A stretch of DNA of 44,262 nucleotides from Defluviicoccus sp. bin129 (GCA_002239065.1 MPNO01000039.1:1-44262); one strand, 5' to 3'. Counted from the stretch's first letter, positions 1 to 8,749 are shown. Notes: a model not told the origin generated them from the letters alone. Numbers and translations are program-made.

Positions 1-211
1 CAGATTCCATCAGGGCCAGCGGGCACCAGGTCCCGCAGCAACAGGCCGGATACAAAACTGCAATCCGCCTGCCCGTCGCACCCAAATCGGTCCTTGCGTC
101 CCGGGAGGCGTCCATACAAAACCTCGTCCCCGTGGGGCAGGGAGGGTTCTCCACTCCGCGCTGCGCGCTCCGGTCGAAATGACGGGTTGGGTAATGGAAC
201 GGCGCCGCGCC
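1..211. other. Non-coding left edge with one repeat copy
   Basis: I see no supportable gene here. Positions 118-184 hold one reverse-oriented copy of the intergenic repeat family found at 1386-1657, 10504-11080 and 44075-44140. It is recognised by the terminal GTCGAAATGAC (173-183) and the CTCCACTCCGCG block before it. The remainder (1-117) shows no recognisable feature. Confidence 0.6.
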
Positions 212-1288
212 TCACTCCGCCGCGGCGCGGCCCTGGCTCCCGGCGAAGGCCGGCGCGACCTCCTCGACGAATTTGTGCATCTGGTCCTTGACCATCGCGT
301 GCGGCTTGCGCCCGACATTGAAGTAGAGGATGACCTCGTCGATGCCGTCGGCTTCGACGCGCTTCAGGGTCTCGATCACCGAGTCCGCGTTGCCGATCAG
401 GATCGACTTGTCGGACAGGGTCTCCTTGGTCATGCCGCGCAGGATCTCGTTGATCTTCATGAAGTAGTGCATGGTGGGCGGCATCTTGGACGGATCGTCG
501 GGGAAGGCCCTGAGCACGCAGTGGCGGAAATAGTCCATCATCGCCTGGCGCCCGAAATCCTCCTCCTCGGGGGTGTCGGCGAGGTGGATGAAATAGCTGC
601 ACTTGGCGCGGCCCGGGCGATTGCCCTCCTTCTCGCAGGCCTCGCGGTACCGGTCCACCGCCGGCCCCAGCCCGCCGAAGATCATCGAGGCCGCGAAGGG
701 GGCGTAGATGATGTTGAGCCCGCGCCTGGCCGCCATCTCCATGCTGGTGCCGGAGAAACACGCGATATAGACCGGGATCGGCTGCTGCACCGGCTTCGGC
801 GTGATCGCCATGTCGCGGATGTCGTAATACGCCCCCTTGTGCGACCACATGCCGGGCTCGGTCCACGCCTTGAGGACGATTTCGATCCCCTCCTCGAAGA
901 TCTCCTTCGATTCCATGAAGTCGGCGCCGAAGGGCTCGTACTCGGCGCGGTCGTAGCCCCGCCCGGTGGCGTACTCGACCCGCCCGCCGCTCAGCAGGTC
1001 GAGCGTCGCCCAGCACTCGGCGACGTGGATCGGGTGGTGGATCGGCAGCACGTTGACCGCCGGCGCGAGCCGGATGCGCTCGGTCTCGGGGATGATGCTC
1101 GCCAGCACCAGGTCGGGGCGCGAGTTGACCCCGAGGCGGTCGAAATGGTGTTCGCCGATCCAGGCGGACGCGAAGCCCAGCCGGTCGGCGAGCACCGCCT
1201 GCTCGCGGATCTCCAGCACGAAGTCGCCCGCGCTACGCGGGTTGTCGGGATAGTAGTTGTCCGACAGGGTGAAATAGCCGAATTCCAT
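212..1288 (-). CDS. LLM class flavin-dependent oxidoreductase (luciferase-like monooxygenase)
   Basis: A 358-residue protein of the bacterial luciferase-like TIM-barrel family, which uses reduced flavin to oxygenate or oxidise small organic substrates in the cytoplasm. The N-terminus (MEFGYFTLSDNYYP), the strand and helix ending in SAWIGEHHF, and the NVLPIHHP and GGRVEYATGRGYD segments are typical of alkanal or alkanesulfonate monooxygenase relatives. The ATG at 1288 is chosen because GGGAG lies just upstream; upstream in-frame codons run into the repeat array. The length is normal for the family. It is divergent from the molybdenum hydroxylase operon, with only repeats between. The substrate cannot be read from sequence. 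Confidence 0.88.
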   Translation of the reverse strand: MEFGYFTLSDNYYPDNPRSAGDFVLEIREQAVLADRLGFASAWIGEHHFDRLGVNSRPDLVLASIIPETERIRLAPAVNVLPIHHPIHVAECWATLDLLSGGRVEYATGRGYDRAEYEPFGADFMESKEIFEEGIEIVLKAWTEPGMWSHKGAYYDIRDMAITPKPVQQPIPVYIACFSGTSMEMAARRGLNIIYAPFAASMIFGGLGPAVDRYREACEKEGNRPGRAKCSYFIHLADTPEEEDFGRQAMMDYFRHCVLRAFPDDPSKMPPTMHYFMKINEILRGMTKETLSDKSILIGNADSVIETLKRVEADGIDEVILYFNVGRKPHAMVKDQMHKFVEEVAPAFAGSQGRAAAE

Positions 1289-1385
1289 GACGCCTCGCTC
1301 CCGGGCCGGGCTGGTACGGCGTGATTGGTATAGCCAAAGGCCGGGGCCGGCAACCGACGCGGATGGCGGGCTCGCCACCCGTCTC

Positions 1386-1657
1386 GTCATTTCGACGGAC
1401 CCCGGACTTGATCCGGGGCGTAGCCGCGCGCAGCACGGCGTCCCCCTCGTCATTTCGACCGGAGCCGCGCGCAGCACGGCGCCCCCCTCGTCATTTCGAC
1501 CGGAGCCGTGCGCAGCACGGCGGAGTGGAGAAACCTCGTCCCCATTGGCAGGGAGGTTTCTCCACTCCGCGCCTGCGGCGCTCCGGTCGAAATGACGAGG
1601 GGGGACGCGCTTGGCGCGGCTACGCCCCGGATCAAGTCCGGGGTCCGTCGAAATGAC
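1386..1657. repeat. GTCATTTCGAC intergenic repeat array 1
   Basis: The 448-base gap between the two divergent genes is largely repeat. Direct GTCATTTCGAC heads lie at 1386, 1449 and 1490, and inverted copies (GTCGAAATGAC) at 1586 and 1647, so the block is a composite inverted structure. Units contain small hairpins: CCCCGGA/TCCGGGG around CTTGA, and the GCCGTGCGC...GCACGGC type. GGAGTGGAGAAACCTC (1522-1537) pairs perfectly with 1553-1568. No open frame in it looks like a gene. Any promoters for the flanking genes must lie at its edges. Confidence 0.85.
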
Positions 1658-1736
1658 GGGGTGGCCCGGCGGACGCGCGGCGTTGACGGGCCTTTGCCGG
1701 GCGTGAATCATGCGGCATCTCGAAAAGGGGGCAGCG

Positions 1737-4076
1737 ATGAGCGCCACGGGAATCGGAGCCAGCGTGCTGCGCAAGGAAGACCGGCGCTTCCTCGCCGGGC
1801 GCGGCAACTACGTCGCCGACATCGCCGCCGCCAACGAGGTCGCGCTCGCCTTCGTCAGGAGCCCGGTGGCGCATGGCCGGATCCGCTCGATCGTCAAGCC
1901 GGACGGCGCGGAGCACCTCGTGTTCGCGGCCGACGACCTCGACGGCGTGGCGCCGATGCGCGCGCCGTCCAAGCTGCCGGGCTACAAGCCGGCCGACTTC
2001 CCGGCGCTGGCCACGGGCAAGGTGCGCTTCGTCGGCGAGACGGTCGCGGCCTGCGTCGGCGCGACCCGGGCCGAGGCGGAGGACCTCGCGCAATTGGTCG
2101 AGGTCGAGTACGAGGAGCTCGCGCCCGCGGTCGACATGCTGGCGGCGCGCGCGCCGGGCGCCCCGCTGGTCCACGAGGCCTGGGGCGACAACATCGCGCT
2201 CGCCACCCGCACCGAGGGCGACATGGCGGCGGTCGCGGCGCGCGCCGCCCATACGGTGACCCGCGAGTTCCGCATGAGCCGCCAGGCCATGGTGCCGATG
2301 GAGGGGCGCGCGGTGCTGGCGGAATGGAATTCGCGGATGGACCAGCTGATCGTCCACACCGCGACCCAGGTGCCGCATCTGATCCGCGCCGGGCTCGCGC
2401 TGTTTCTCGGGCTGGAGCAGCGCCAGGTGCGCGTCATCGCGCCCGACGTGGGGGGCGGGTTCGGGCTGAAGACCTATGTCCAGCCGGAGGAGCTGGTCGC
2501 CTGCTGGTACGCGATGAAGTCCGGCCGCCCGGCGCGCTGGATCTCGGACCGGCGCGAGCACCTGATCGCCGACGCCAATTGCCGCGAGCACCACTACATC
2601 GTCACCGCTCATGCCGATGCCGACGGCAGGATCCTCGGCCTCGAGGGCGAGGTCACGGTCGATGCCGGGGCGTACTCGATCTACCCCTTCACCAACTGCC
2701 TGGAAGCGGCGATGGCGGGCGGCAATTTGCCGGGCCCCTATGCGATCGAGGCCTATGGCGTAAGAACCTGGACGGTGGTCACCAACAAGCCGCCGCTGGT
2801 CCCCTATCGCGGCGTGGCGAGGCCGGGCGTCGCCTTCGCGATGGAGATGCTCCTCGACGCGGTGGCGCGCGAGGTCGGGCGCGAGCCGCACGAGGTGCGG
2901 ATGATCAACATGGTCCCGGAATCGGCCATGCCCTACACCAATATCGCGAAGAAGACCTTCGATTCGGGCGATCACCCGGGCGCCGTCGCCAGGGCCGCCG
3001 GGATGATCGACGTCGCGTCGGTGCGCGAACGCCAGGCGCGCGGCGAGCCGGACGGCAGGCTGATCGGGCTCGGCTTCGGCAGCTATGTCGAGCAGGCCGC
3101 GCACGGCACTTCGGTGTTCGCGAGCTGGGGGGTGCAGATGGTGCCGGGCTACGAGCAGGCCGGCGCCAAGCTGACCCCGGATGGCGGGCTCGAGCTCCGG
3201 GTCGGGGTGCAGTCGCACGGCCAGGGGATGGAGACCACGCTGGCCCAGGTGGCGAGCGAGGTTTTGGGGATCGACCCGGGGAACGTCTCGGTGATCCACG
3301 GCGATACCGGGCTCACTCCCTACTCGACCGGCACCTACGCCTCGCGCAGCATCGTCATGGCGGGCGGCGCGGTGTCGCGCGCCTGCAAGGTGCTGGTCGA
3401 GAGGATGAAGACCATCGGCGGGCATCTGCTGCAATGCGAGCCCGACGAGATCCGCGTCGCCGACGGAAGGGTGATGGGGCCCGCCGGCGACCTGCCGTTC
3501 TCCGAGATCGGCCGGGTCTGGTACCTCAACCCGGAGGAGCTGCCGGCCGATGTCGACACCGACGGCGTCGAGGCGGTGGTGGGCTACCGCCCGGAGCCGG
3601 ATCACGGCACGTTCTCCTACTCCACCCACGCGGCCGTGATCGCGCTCGATCCGGATACCGGGGCCGTGGAGGTGCTGGACTACATCGTGGTCGAGGATTG
3701 CGGCACCATGGTCAACCCGATGGTGGTCTCGGGCCAGGTCTATGGCGGGGCGGCGCAGGGGATCGGCACCGCGCTCTACGAGGAATCGCCGTTCGACGAA
3801 TCGGGCCAGCCGCTCGCCTCGACCTTCGCCGACTACCATTTGCCGGGCGCGCCCGAGGTGCCCGCCTTCCGCCTCGCCCACATGGTGACCCCCTCGCCCC
3901 ATACCGAGCACGGCATCAAGGGCATGGGCGAGGGCAGCACCATCCCGACCCCGGCGGTGATCGGCAACGCGGTCAACGACGCGCTGAAGCGCTACGGCGC
4001 CGAGGTCAACGAAACCCCGATCTCGCCGCGGCGCATTCTCGCGGCGATCGCGGCGTCCCAGGGAGAGGCGGCATGA
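1737..4076 (+). CDS. Molybdenum hydroxylase large subunit (xanthine dehydrogenase/CoxL family)
   Basis: A 779-residue molybdopterin-binding catalytic subunit. It begins with the family signature VLRKEDRRFLAGRGNYVADI and carries the GGGFGLKTY molybdopterin loop. The catalytic glutamate is about residue 732 in GMGEGSTIPTPA. These enzymes hydroxylate aldehydes, N-heterocycles or CO using water. The active-site loop reads PYRGVARPG (356-364), neither the form I AYxCSFR of true CO dehydrogenase nor the usual form II PYRGAGRPE, so CO oxidation is unlikely and the substrate is open. The ATG at 1737 follows a run of G at 1727-1731. The stop overlaps the next start (ATGA). Gene order large-medium-small differs from coxMSL. 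Confidence 0.9.
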   Translation: MSATGIGASVLRKEDRRFLAGRGNYVADIAAANEVALAFVRSPVAHGRIRSIVKPDGAEHLVFAADDLDGVAPMRAPSKLPGYKPADFPALATGKVRFVGETVAACVGATRAEAEDLAQLVEVEYEELAPAVDMLAARAPGAPLVHEAWGDNIALATRTEGDMAAVAARAAHTVTREFRMSRQAMVPMEGRAVLAEWNSRMDQLIVHTATQVPHLIRAGLALFLGLEQRQVRVIAPDVGGGFGLKTYVQPEELVACWYAMKSGRPARWISDRREHLIADANCREHHYIVTAHADADGRILGLEGEVTVDAGAYSIYPFTNCLEAAMAGGNLPGPYAIEAYGVRTWTVVTNKPPLVPYRGVARPGVAFAMEMLLDAVAREVGREPHEVRMINMVPESAMPYTNIAKKTFDSGDHPGAVARAAGMIDVASVRERQARGEPDGRLIGLGFGSYVEQAAHGTSVFASWGVQMVPGYEQAGAKLTPDGGLELRVGVQSHGQGMETTLAQVASEVLGIDPGNVSVIHGDTGLTPYSTGTYASRSIVMAGGAVSRACKVLVERMKTIGGHLLQCEPDEIRVADGRVMGPAGDLPFSEIGRVWYLNPEELPADVDTDGVEAVVGYRPEPDHGTFSYSTHAAVIALDPDTGAVEVLDYIVVEDCGTMVNPMVVSGQVYGGAAQGIGTALYEESPFDESGQPLASTFADYHLPGAPEVPAFRLAHMVTPSPHTEHGIKGMGEGSTIPTPAVIGNAVNDALKRYGAEVNETPISPRRILAAIAASQGEAA

Positions 4077-4897
4077 AACCGGCCAGGTTCGATTACGCGC
4101 GGGCGAGCGACGTCGCCGACGCGGTGCGGCTGCTGGGCTCGACGGACGGGTTCAACAAGCCGCTCGGCGGCGGCATGTCGCTCGGCCCGATGATGAATTT
4201 GCGCCTCGCCCAGCCCGATCTCGTGGTCGAGGTGCGCCGGCTCGACGCGCTCAAGACGGTGGCGGAGGAGGACGGGCATCTGGCGGTCGGCGCGGGGATC
4301 ACCCATTCGGCGATCGAGGACGGCAGGATCCCGGAGGTGACCAACGGCATGATGCGCTTCGTGGCCGGCCAGATCGCCTACCGCGCGGTGCGCAACCGGG
4401 GGACCATCGGGGGCTCGATCGCCCATGCCGACCCGGCGGCGGACTGGCCGACGGCGCTCCGCGCGCTGGGCGCCGAGGTGGCGATCGACGGGCCCGACGG
4501 CGCGCGCATCGTGCCGCTCGCGGACTTCCAGCTCGCCGCCTTCACGGTCGCGCTGGAGCCCGCCGACATCGTGACCGCGCTGCGCGTGCCAAGGCTCTCG
4601 CCGGCGGCCAGATGGGGCTACTACAAGATCTGCCGCAAGCCCGGCGAGTTCGCCGATTCGATCGGCGCCGTGGTGCACGACCCGGAGCGCGACTTCACCA
4701 ATGTCGTCCTCGGCGCGACCGACGGGGCGCCGCTCGACGTTGCCGCGCTCGCCGAGGCGGTCAAAGGCGGCGGGACGGTCGAGATCGACGACGCCAAGGC
4801 CGCGCTCGCCGCCCAGGGCGCGGTGTTCGACGACTACGGCAACCAGATCCACGCCGTCGCGCTCAGCCGCGCGATCAAGGGAGCGCTCGCGTCATGA
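4073..4897 (+). CDS. Molybdenum hydroxylase FAD-binding (medium) subunit
   Basis: A 274-residue CoxM/CutM-like subunit that carries FAD and passes electrons from the 2Fe-2S subunit to an acceptor. The two flavin motifs are visible as GGGMSLGPMMNLRL near residue 35 and TIGGSIAHADPAADW near residue 105; the C-terminal CO_deh_flav_C region follows. It overlaps the large subunit by four bases at 4073-4076 and the small subunit by four bases at 4894-4897, consistent with translational coupling and fixed stoichiometry. The length is normal and nothing is missing. Confidence 0.9.
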   Translation: MKPARFDYARASDVADAVRLLGSTDGFNKPLGGGMSLGPMMNLRLAQPDLVVEVRRLDALKTVAEEDGHLAVGAGITHSAIEDGRIPEVTNGMMRFVAGQIAYRAVRNRGTIGGSIAHADPAADWPTALRALGAEVAIDGPDGARIVPLADFQLAAFTVALEPADIVTALRVPRLSPAARWGYYKICRKPGEFADSIGAVVHDPERDFTNVVLGATDGAPLDVAALAEAVKGGGTVEIDDAKAALAAQGAVFDDYGNQIHAVALSRAIKGALAS

Positions 4898-5361
4898 CCG
4901 AGATCAGTCTCACGATCAACGGCGCGCCGGTGACGGCGAGCGTCGAGCCGAGGACCAGCCTCGCCGATTTCGTGCGCGACGGCCAGCGCCTGACCGGCAC
5001 CCATCTGGGCTGCGAGCACGGCGTCTGCGGCGCCTGCACGGTGGAGATCGACGGCGAGCCGATGCGCTCCTGCATCACCTACGCGGTGAGCTGCGACGGG
5101 GCCGCCGTCACCACCATCGAGGGGTTCGACGACGACGCGGCGATGGAGGATCTGCGCCAGGCCTTCACCGAGAACCACGGCCTGCAATGCGGCTATTGTA
5201 CGCCGGGCATGCTGGTGACCGCGCGCGACATCGTCCGCCGCCTGCCCGACGCCGACGAGAAGCGGGTCAGGCTCGAGCTCTCGGGCAATCTGTGCCGCTG
5301 CACCGGCTATGTCGGGATCGTCCGGGCGATCCTCTCGGTGCTGGAGAAGCGCCGCGGGTAG
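4894..5361 (+). CDS. Molybdenum hydroxylase 2Fe-2S (small) subunit
   Basis: A 155-residue CoxS/CutS-like protein with two 2Fe-2S clusters. The plant-ferredoxin-type cluster is GCEHGVCGACTV with a further Cys in MRSC. The C-terminal helical cluster is formed by CGYCTPGM and CRCTGY. It moves electrons from the molybdenum centre of the large subunit to the FAD subunit. The ATG at 4894 overlaps the preceding stop. No maturation gene (CoxD/CoxG/XdhC type) follows, so assembly factors must be elsewhere. The operon ends here; the next gene belongs to a different module. Confidence 0.92.
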   Translation: MTEISLTINGAPVTASVEPRTSLADFVRDGQRLTGTHLGCEHGVCGACTVEIDGEPMRSCITYAVSCDGAAVTTIEGFDDDAAMEDLRQAFTENHGLQCGYCTPGMLVTARDIVRRLPDADEKRVRLELSGNLCRCTGYVGIVRAILSVLEKRRG

Positions 5362-5406
5362 GGTGGGATTTCTTGCCGATGGAGGTCAAGGGACGGTGAT
5401 CGCGCG

Positions 5407-6066
5407 ATGCGTTTGATACACGCCATTTGCGCCGCGCTCCTTCTGCTCGCCGCCCCCGCGGCGGCGGAGCTGGCGCGCGAGCTGGGCTGGCGGGATCTCG
5501 CGCCCGGCGGCGAGGCCATCCACGATCCGCTGGCCGAGCTCACCAGCGACCAGAAGCTCGACCTCGAGACCATCGCCTGGGCCCGCGCGGAGAGGCGCCG
5601 GGGCGAGCTCTCCGAAGTCTCGCAGGAATACGAGGCCGCGGTCGAAATGGCCGACGCGCTCGCCGGCCAGGGCCTCGACGTGGACGCGCTGGTGGAGGCC
5701 TATGAGGCGTTCCTGGCGGCGGTGGACGCGCATAACCAGCGGGTCGACGGCGGGCTGGACGGCCAGCTGGTGCGCATCCCGGGCTATGCGCTGCCGCTGG
5801 AGTTCACCGGGACGGCGGTGAAGGAATTCCTGCTCGTCCCCTATTTCGGCGCCTGCATCCACGTCCCGCCGCCGCCGCCCAACCAGATGGTGTTCGTCAC
5901 GCTGGACCGGCCCTACGCGATCACCCGGCTGTTCGACCCGGTGTGGATCACCGGCCGGATGAAGGTGGAGCGGGGCACGCGCTCGCTGTCCTTCGTCGAC
6001 GGCAGCGCCGGGCTGGAAACCGGCTACACGATCAGCGGCAGAAAGATCGAACCCTTCGAGCGATGA
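5407..6066 (+). CDS. DUF3299 family exported protein
   Basis: A 219-residue protein with a clear signal peptide (MRLIHAICAALLLLAAPAAA) and so probably periplasmic. The DUF3299 core is shown by LVPYFGACIHVPPPPPNQMV near residue 140 and the following DPVWITGRMKV. The family has no firmly assigned activity. In Pseudomonas aeruginosa a relative (PA4066) is co-encoded with a zinc-binding DUF2796 protein and an ABC transporter, the same four partners as here, so a role in zinc-limitation physiology is inferred. It sits 93 bases upstream of the DUF2796 gene, whose Zur-like site lies between them, so the two may not be on one transcript. Confidence 0.8.
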   Translation: MRLIHAICAALLLLAAPAAAELARELGWRDLAPGGEAIHDPLAELTSDQKLDLETIAWARAERRRGELSEVSQEYEAAVEMADALAGQGLDVDALVEAYEAFLAAVDAHNQRVDGGLDGQLVRIPGYALPLEFTGTAVKEFLLVPYFGACIHVPPPPPNQMVFVTLDRPYAITRLFDPVWITGRMKVERGTRSLSFVDGSAGLETGYTISGRKIEPFER

Positions 6067-6114
6067 GGCGGGCGGTCGGGCGGGGTCGGCCGAAAGGCTT
6101 CGCGGTTTCACGCA

Positions 6115-6129
6115 TGTTATGTAATAACA
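6115..6129 (+). promoter_or_regulatory. Zur-type operator
   Basis: TGTTATGTAATAACA is a perfect inverted repeat (TGTTAT-N3-ATAACA) and an AT-rich island in very GC-rich DNA. The known core of proteobacterial Zur boxes has the same half-sites and spacing. It lies 30 bases before the ATG of the DUF2796 gene, just ahead of the AGGAGGA ribosome site at 6147-6153, so bound repressor would block transcription of the three genes that follow. The match to the motif is by eye. Confidence 0.75.
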
Positions 6130-6159
6130 ATGAAAGGCCCCGCTTCAGGAGGAATCGAA

Positions 6160-6756
6160 ATGCGCGCCAAACGACCCCTCACCGCGATCGCCGTCTGCCT
6201 CGCCGCGATCGCCGTCTGCCTCGCCGCCATCGCCGTGCCCTCGGCCGGCGCCCTGGCGGCGGAAGGCGAGCACAAGCCGCACGTGCATGGCGAGAGCAAG
6301 ATGCGCCTTGCGGTCGAGGGCAGCACCCTGGAGATCGAGCTCGAATCGCCGGCGCACGACATCGTCGGCTTCGAGCACATGCCCAAGACGGCGGCGCAGC
6401 GCGATGCGGTGAAACGCGCCGTCGCCGCGCTCGGGAACGGCGAGGCGCTGTTCCGCCTGTGGCCCGGCGCGGGCTGCAAGCTGCGGGAGGCGGAGGTCGA
6501 AACGCCGCTCGCCGAGGCCGAAGAGCACGAGAAGCACGAGGAGCACAAGGAAGGCGAGCACGCCGACGAGGAAGTGCATTCCGAGTTCCACGCCCATTAC
6601 CGCTTCCGCTGCGCCGAGCCCGGGCGCCTGGGGGCGGTCGAGGTGATGCTCTTCGAAACGTTTCCCAAGATGGAAGAGATCGAGCTCGGCGCCGTCCTGC
6701 CCGGAGGCCAGCGCGCGAAGACGCTGAAGCCGGGTTCGAACCGCTTCGACTTCTGA
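6160..6756 (+). CDS. DUF2796 histidine-rich periplasmic zinc-binding protein
   Basis: A 198-residue exported protein. After the signal peptide come the DUF2796 opening (HKPHVHGESKMRLAVEG) and a His/Glu-rich loop around residues 115-140 (HEKHEEHKEGEHADEEVH), well suited to binding zinc. The relative PA4063 of P. aeruginosa is a periplasmic zinc-binding protein induced by zinc starvation. The ATG at 6160 is preferred to an ATG at 6130 because AGGAGGA stands 7 bases before it and because 6130 abuts the Zur-like operator. The signal peptide contains an exact 21-base tandem duplication (6184-6225). It heads the unit with the ATPase and permease below. Confidence 0.85.
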   Translation: MRAKRPLTAIAVCLAAIAVCLAAIAVPSAGALAAEGEHKPHVHGESKMRLAVEGSTLEIELESPAHDIVGFEHMPKTAAQRDAVKRAVAALGNGEALFRLWPGAGCKLREAEVETPLAEAEEHEKHEEHKEGEHADEEVHSEFHAHYRFRCAEPGRLGAVEVMLFETFPKMEEIELGAVLPGGQRAKTLKPGSNRFDF

Positions 6757-6784
6757 CCCCCGGGCCTCCCCGCGCGACGCCCGC

Positions 6785-7471
6785 ATGATCCGCCTCGCCG
6801 AGCTCCGCTTCCGCTGGCGCGCCCGGGACCCCCTGGTGCTCGACATCGAGGAGCTCGCCGTGGCGCGCGGCGAGAAGCTGTTCGTCAAAGGGCCGAGCGG
6901 CGGCGGCAAGACGACGCTGCTCAACCTGCTGGGCGGGGTGGTCGCGCCGGAGGCCGGCACGGTCGAGATCCTCGGCACCGAGGTGACCGGGCTGCGCGGC
7001 GCGGCGCGCGACGCGTTTCGCGCCGACCATATCGGCTTCGTCTTCCAGTCGTTCAACCTCGTCCCCTATCTGCCCCTGGTCGACAACGTGCTCCTGCCCT
7101 GCCGGTTCTCGGCCAGGCGGCGGGAGCGGGCGGGCGACCGCCCCGAGGACGAGGCCCGCCGCCTGCTGGCGCATATGGGGCTCGATGCCGGGCGGCTCTC
7201 GGGTCGCGGGGTCGTGCATCTGAGCCAGGGCGAGCAGCAGCGCGTCGCCGCGGCGCGGGCCCTGATCGGCGCGCCTGATCTGGTCGTCGCAGACGAGCCA
7301 ACCTCGGCGCTGGACTCAGATGTCCGGGAGGCGTTTCTCTCCCTGCTGTTCGAGGAAGTCGACAAGGCGGGCGCGACGCTGGTCTTCGTCAGCCACGACG
7401 CAAGGCTGGAGCCGGCGTTCGGGCGCAGCCTCGCGCTGGCCGACATCAACCGCGCAAGCCCGGGAGGATGA
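6785..7471 (+). CDS. ABC transporter ATP-binding protein (LolD/MacB type)
   Basis: A 228-residue ATPase. Walker A is GPSGGGKTT (residues 36-44), the Q-loop lies in FVFQSFNLVPYL, the signature is LSQGEQQRVAAARAL, Walker B is LVVADEPTSALD, and the switch His is in VSHD. It would power the FtsX-like permease that starts one base after its stop. The set matches PA4064/PA4065 of the Pseudomonas zinc-responsive operon. MacB/LolD-type pairs act as mechanotransmission machines or exporters and are not typical solute importers, so the mode of action on zinc or on envelope proteins is unknown. Confidence 0.9.
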   Translation: MIRLAELRFRWRARDPLVLDIEELAVARGEKLFVKGPSGGGKTTLLNLLGGVVAPEAGTVEILGTEVTGLRGAARDAFRADHIGFVFQSFNLVPYLPLVDNVLLPCRFSARRRERAGDRPEDEARRLLAHMGLDAGRLSGRGVVHLSQGEQQRVAAARALIGAPDLVVADEPTSALDSDVREAFLSLLFEEVDKAGATLVFVSHDARLEPAFGRSLALADINRASPGG

Positions 7472-7472
7472 T

Positions 7473-8732
7473 GTGCCGATCCTCGCGCTCGCGCTGAGGA
7501 GCCTCGCCAACCGCCGCGCCACCGCCGGGCTGGTGGTCTTCGCGATCGGGCTCAGCGTCGCGCTCGTGCTCGGTGTCGAGCGGGTGCGGACGGAAGCCAG
7601 AGCGAGCTTCGCCAATACCGTCTCCGGCACCGATCTGATCGTCGGCGCGCGGAGCGGGGCGCTGCCGCTGCTGCTCTACTCGGTGTTCCGCATCGGCAAC
7701 GCGACCAACAACATCTCATGGAAGAGCTACCGCGCGATCGCGCGCGCGCCCGGGATCGCCTGGACGATCCCCTTCTCGCTCGGCGATTCGCATCGCGGCT
7801 TCCGCGTCCTCGGCACCGATAGCGGCTATTTCGAGCATTACCGCTACGGCCGGAAGACCCGGCTGTCCTTCGCCGCGGGCGCCCCGTTCGACGACGTGTT
7901 CGACGCGGTGCTCGGCGCCGAGGTCGCCGAGGCGCTGGGCTACCGGCCGGACGACCCGATCGTGGTGAGCCACGGGCTCGGCGCGGCGGGCATCTCCGAT
8001 CACGCGGACAAGCCGTTCCGGGTGGCCGGCATCCTCGCGCGCACCGGGACGCCGGTCGACCGGACGGTGCATGTCAGCCTCGCGGGAATCGAGGCGATCC
8101 ATGTCGACTGGCGGCACGGCGCGCCGCTGCCCGGGCTCGCCGTCGACGCCGATTCGGTGCGCGAGATGGACCTCACGCCGAAGGCGATCACCGCCTTCCT
8201 GGTGGGGCTCGAATCGCGCCTCGCGGTGTTCCGCCTGCAGCGCCGGATCAACGAATACCGGTCCGAACCGCTGCTCGCGATCCTCCCCGGCGTCGCGCTG
8301 CAGGAGCTCTGGGACCTGATGGGAACCGCCGAGGCGGCGCTCTCGGCGATCTCCGTGTTCGTGGTCGCGACCGGGCTGCTCTGCATGGTGGCGACGATGC
8401 TGGCGAGCCTCGGCGAGCGCCGGCGCGAGATGGCCATCCTGCGCTCGGTCGGCGCCCGCCCGGGGCATGTGTTCGGGCTGCTGGTCGCCGAGGCGACGGC
8501 GCTGACGATCGCCGGCATCGCGGTCGGGCTCGGCGTCTTCTATGCCGCGCTCGCGCTCTCCCGGCCGGTGGTGAGCTCGGCTTACGGGCTGTATCTCGCC
8601 GCCGCCCCGCCGAGCGAACGCGAGCTCCTGTTTCTCGCCCTGGTGGTCGTCGCCGGCGCGCTATCGGGCACGGTGCCGGCGTGGCGCGCCTACGCCCAGT
8701 CTGTCGCCGACGGGATGACGGCCAGGACCTGA
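7473..8732 (+). CDS. ABC transporter permease (FtsX/MacB-like)
   Basis: A 419-residue inner-membrane protein. One N-terminal membrane segment (about residues 17-35) is followed by a large periplasmic MacB-type domain to about residue 280. Three C-terminal segments include the FtsX core with LGERRREMAILRSVGARPGHV, the cytoplasmic loop that contacts the ATPase. The start is GTG at 7473, two bases past the ATPase stop, with GGGAGG at 7462-7467; no ATG suits the frame. The partner is the ATPase just upstream. The product ends normally at PAWRAYAQSVADGM. Confidence 0.85.
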   Translation: MPILALALRSLANRRATAGLVVFAIGLSVALVLGVERVRTEARASFANTVSGTDLIVGARSGALPLLLYSVFRIGNATNNISWKSYRAIARAPGIAWTIPFSLGDSHRGFRVLGTDSGYFEHYRYGRKTRLSFAAGAPFDDVFDAVLGAEVAEALGYRPDDPIVVSHGLGAAGISDHADKPFRVAGILARTGTPVDRTVHVSLAGIEAIHVDWRHGAPLPGLAVDADSVREMDLTPKAITAFLVGLESRLAVFRLQRRINEYRSEPLLAILPGVALQELWDLMGTAEAALSAISVFVVATGLLCMVATMLASLGERRREMAILRSVGARPGHVFGLLVAEATALTIAGIAVGLGVFYAALALSRPVVSSAYGLYLAAAPPSERELLFLALVVVAGALSGTVPAWRAYAQSVADGMTART

Positions 8733-8749
8733 CGGGTCGGCGAAATTCG

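Noticed and set aside
1632..3911. Long open frame on the minus strand, antisense to the molybdenum hydroxylase large subunit
   Set aside because: Its protein is rich in Arg, His and Asp with no recognisable domain. The plus-strand frame is a full conserved enzyme; long antisense frames are common in GC-rich DNA.
1737..4076. True CO dehydrogenase (coxL form I)
   Set aside because: The loop AYxCSFR is absent; the gene order and the PYRGVARPG loop place it in another group.
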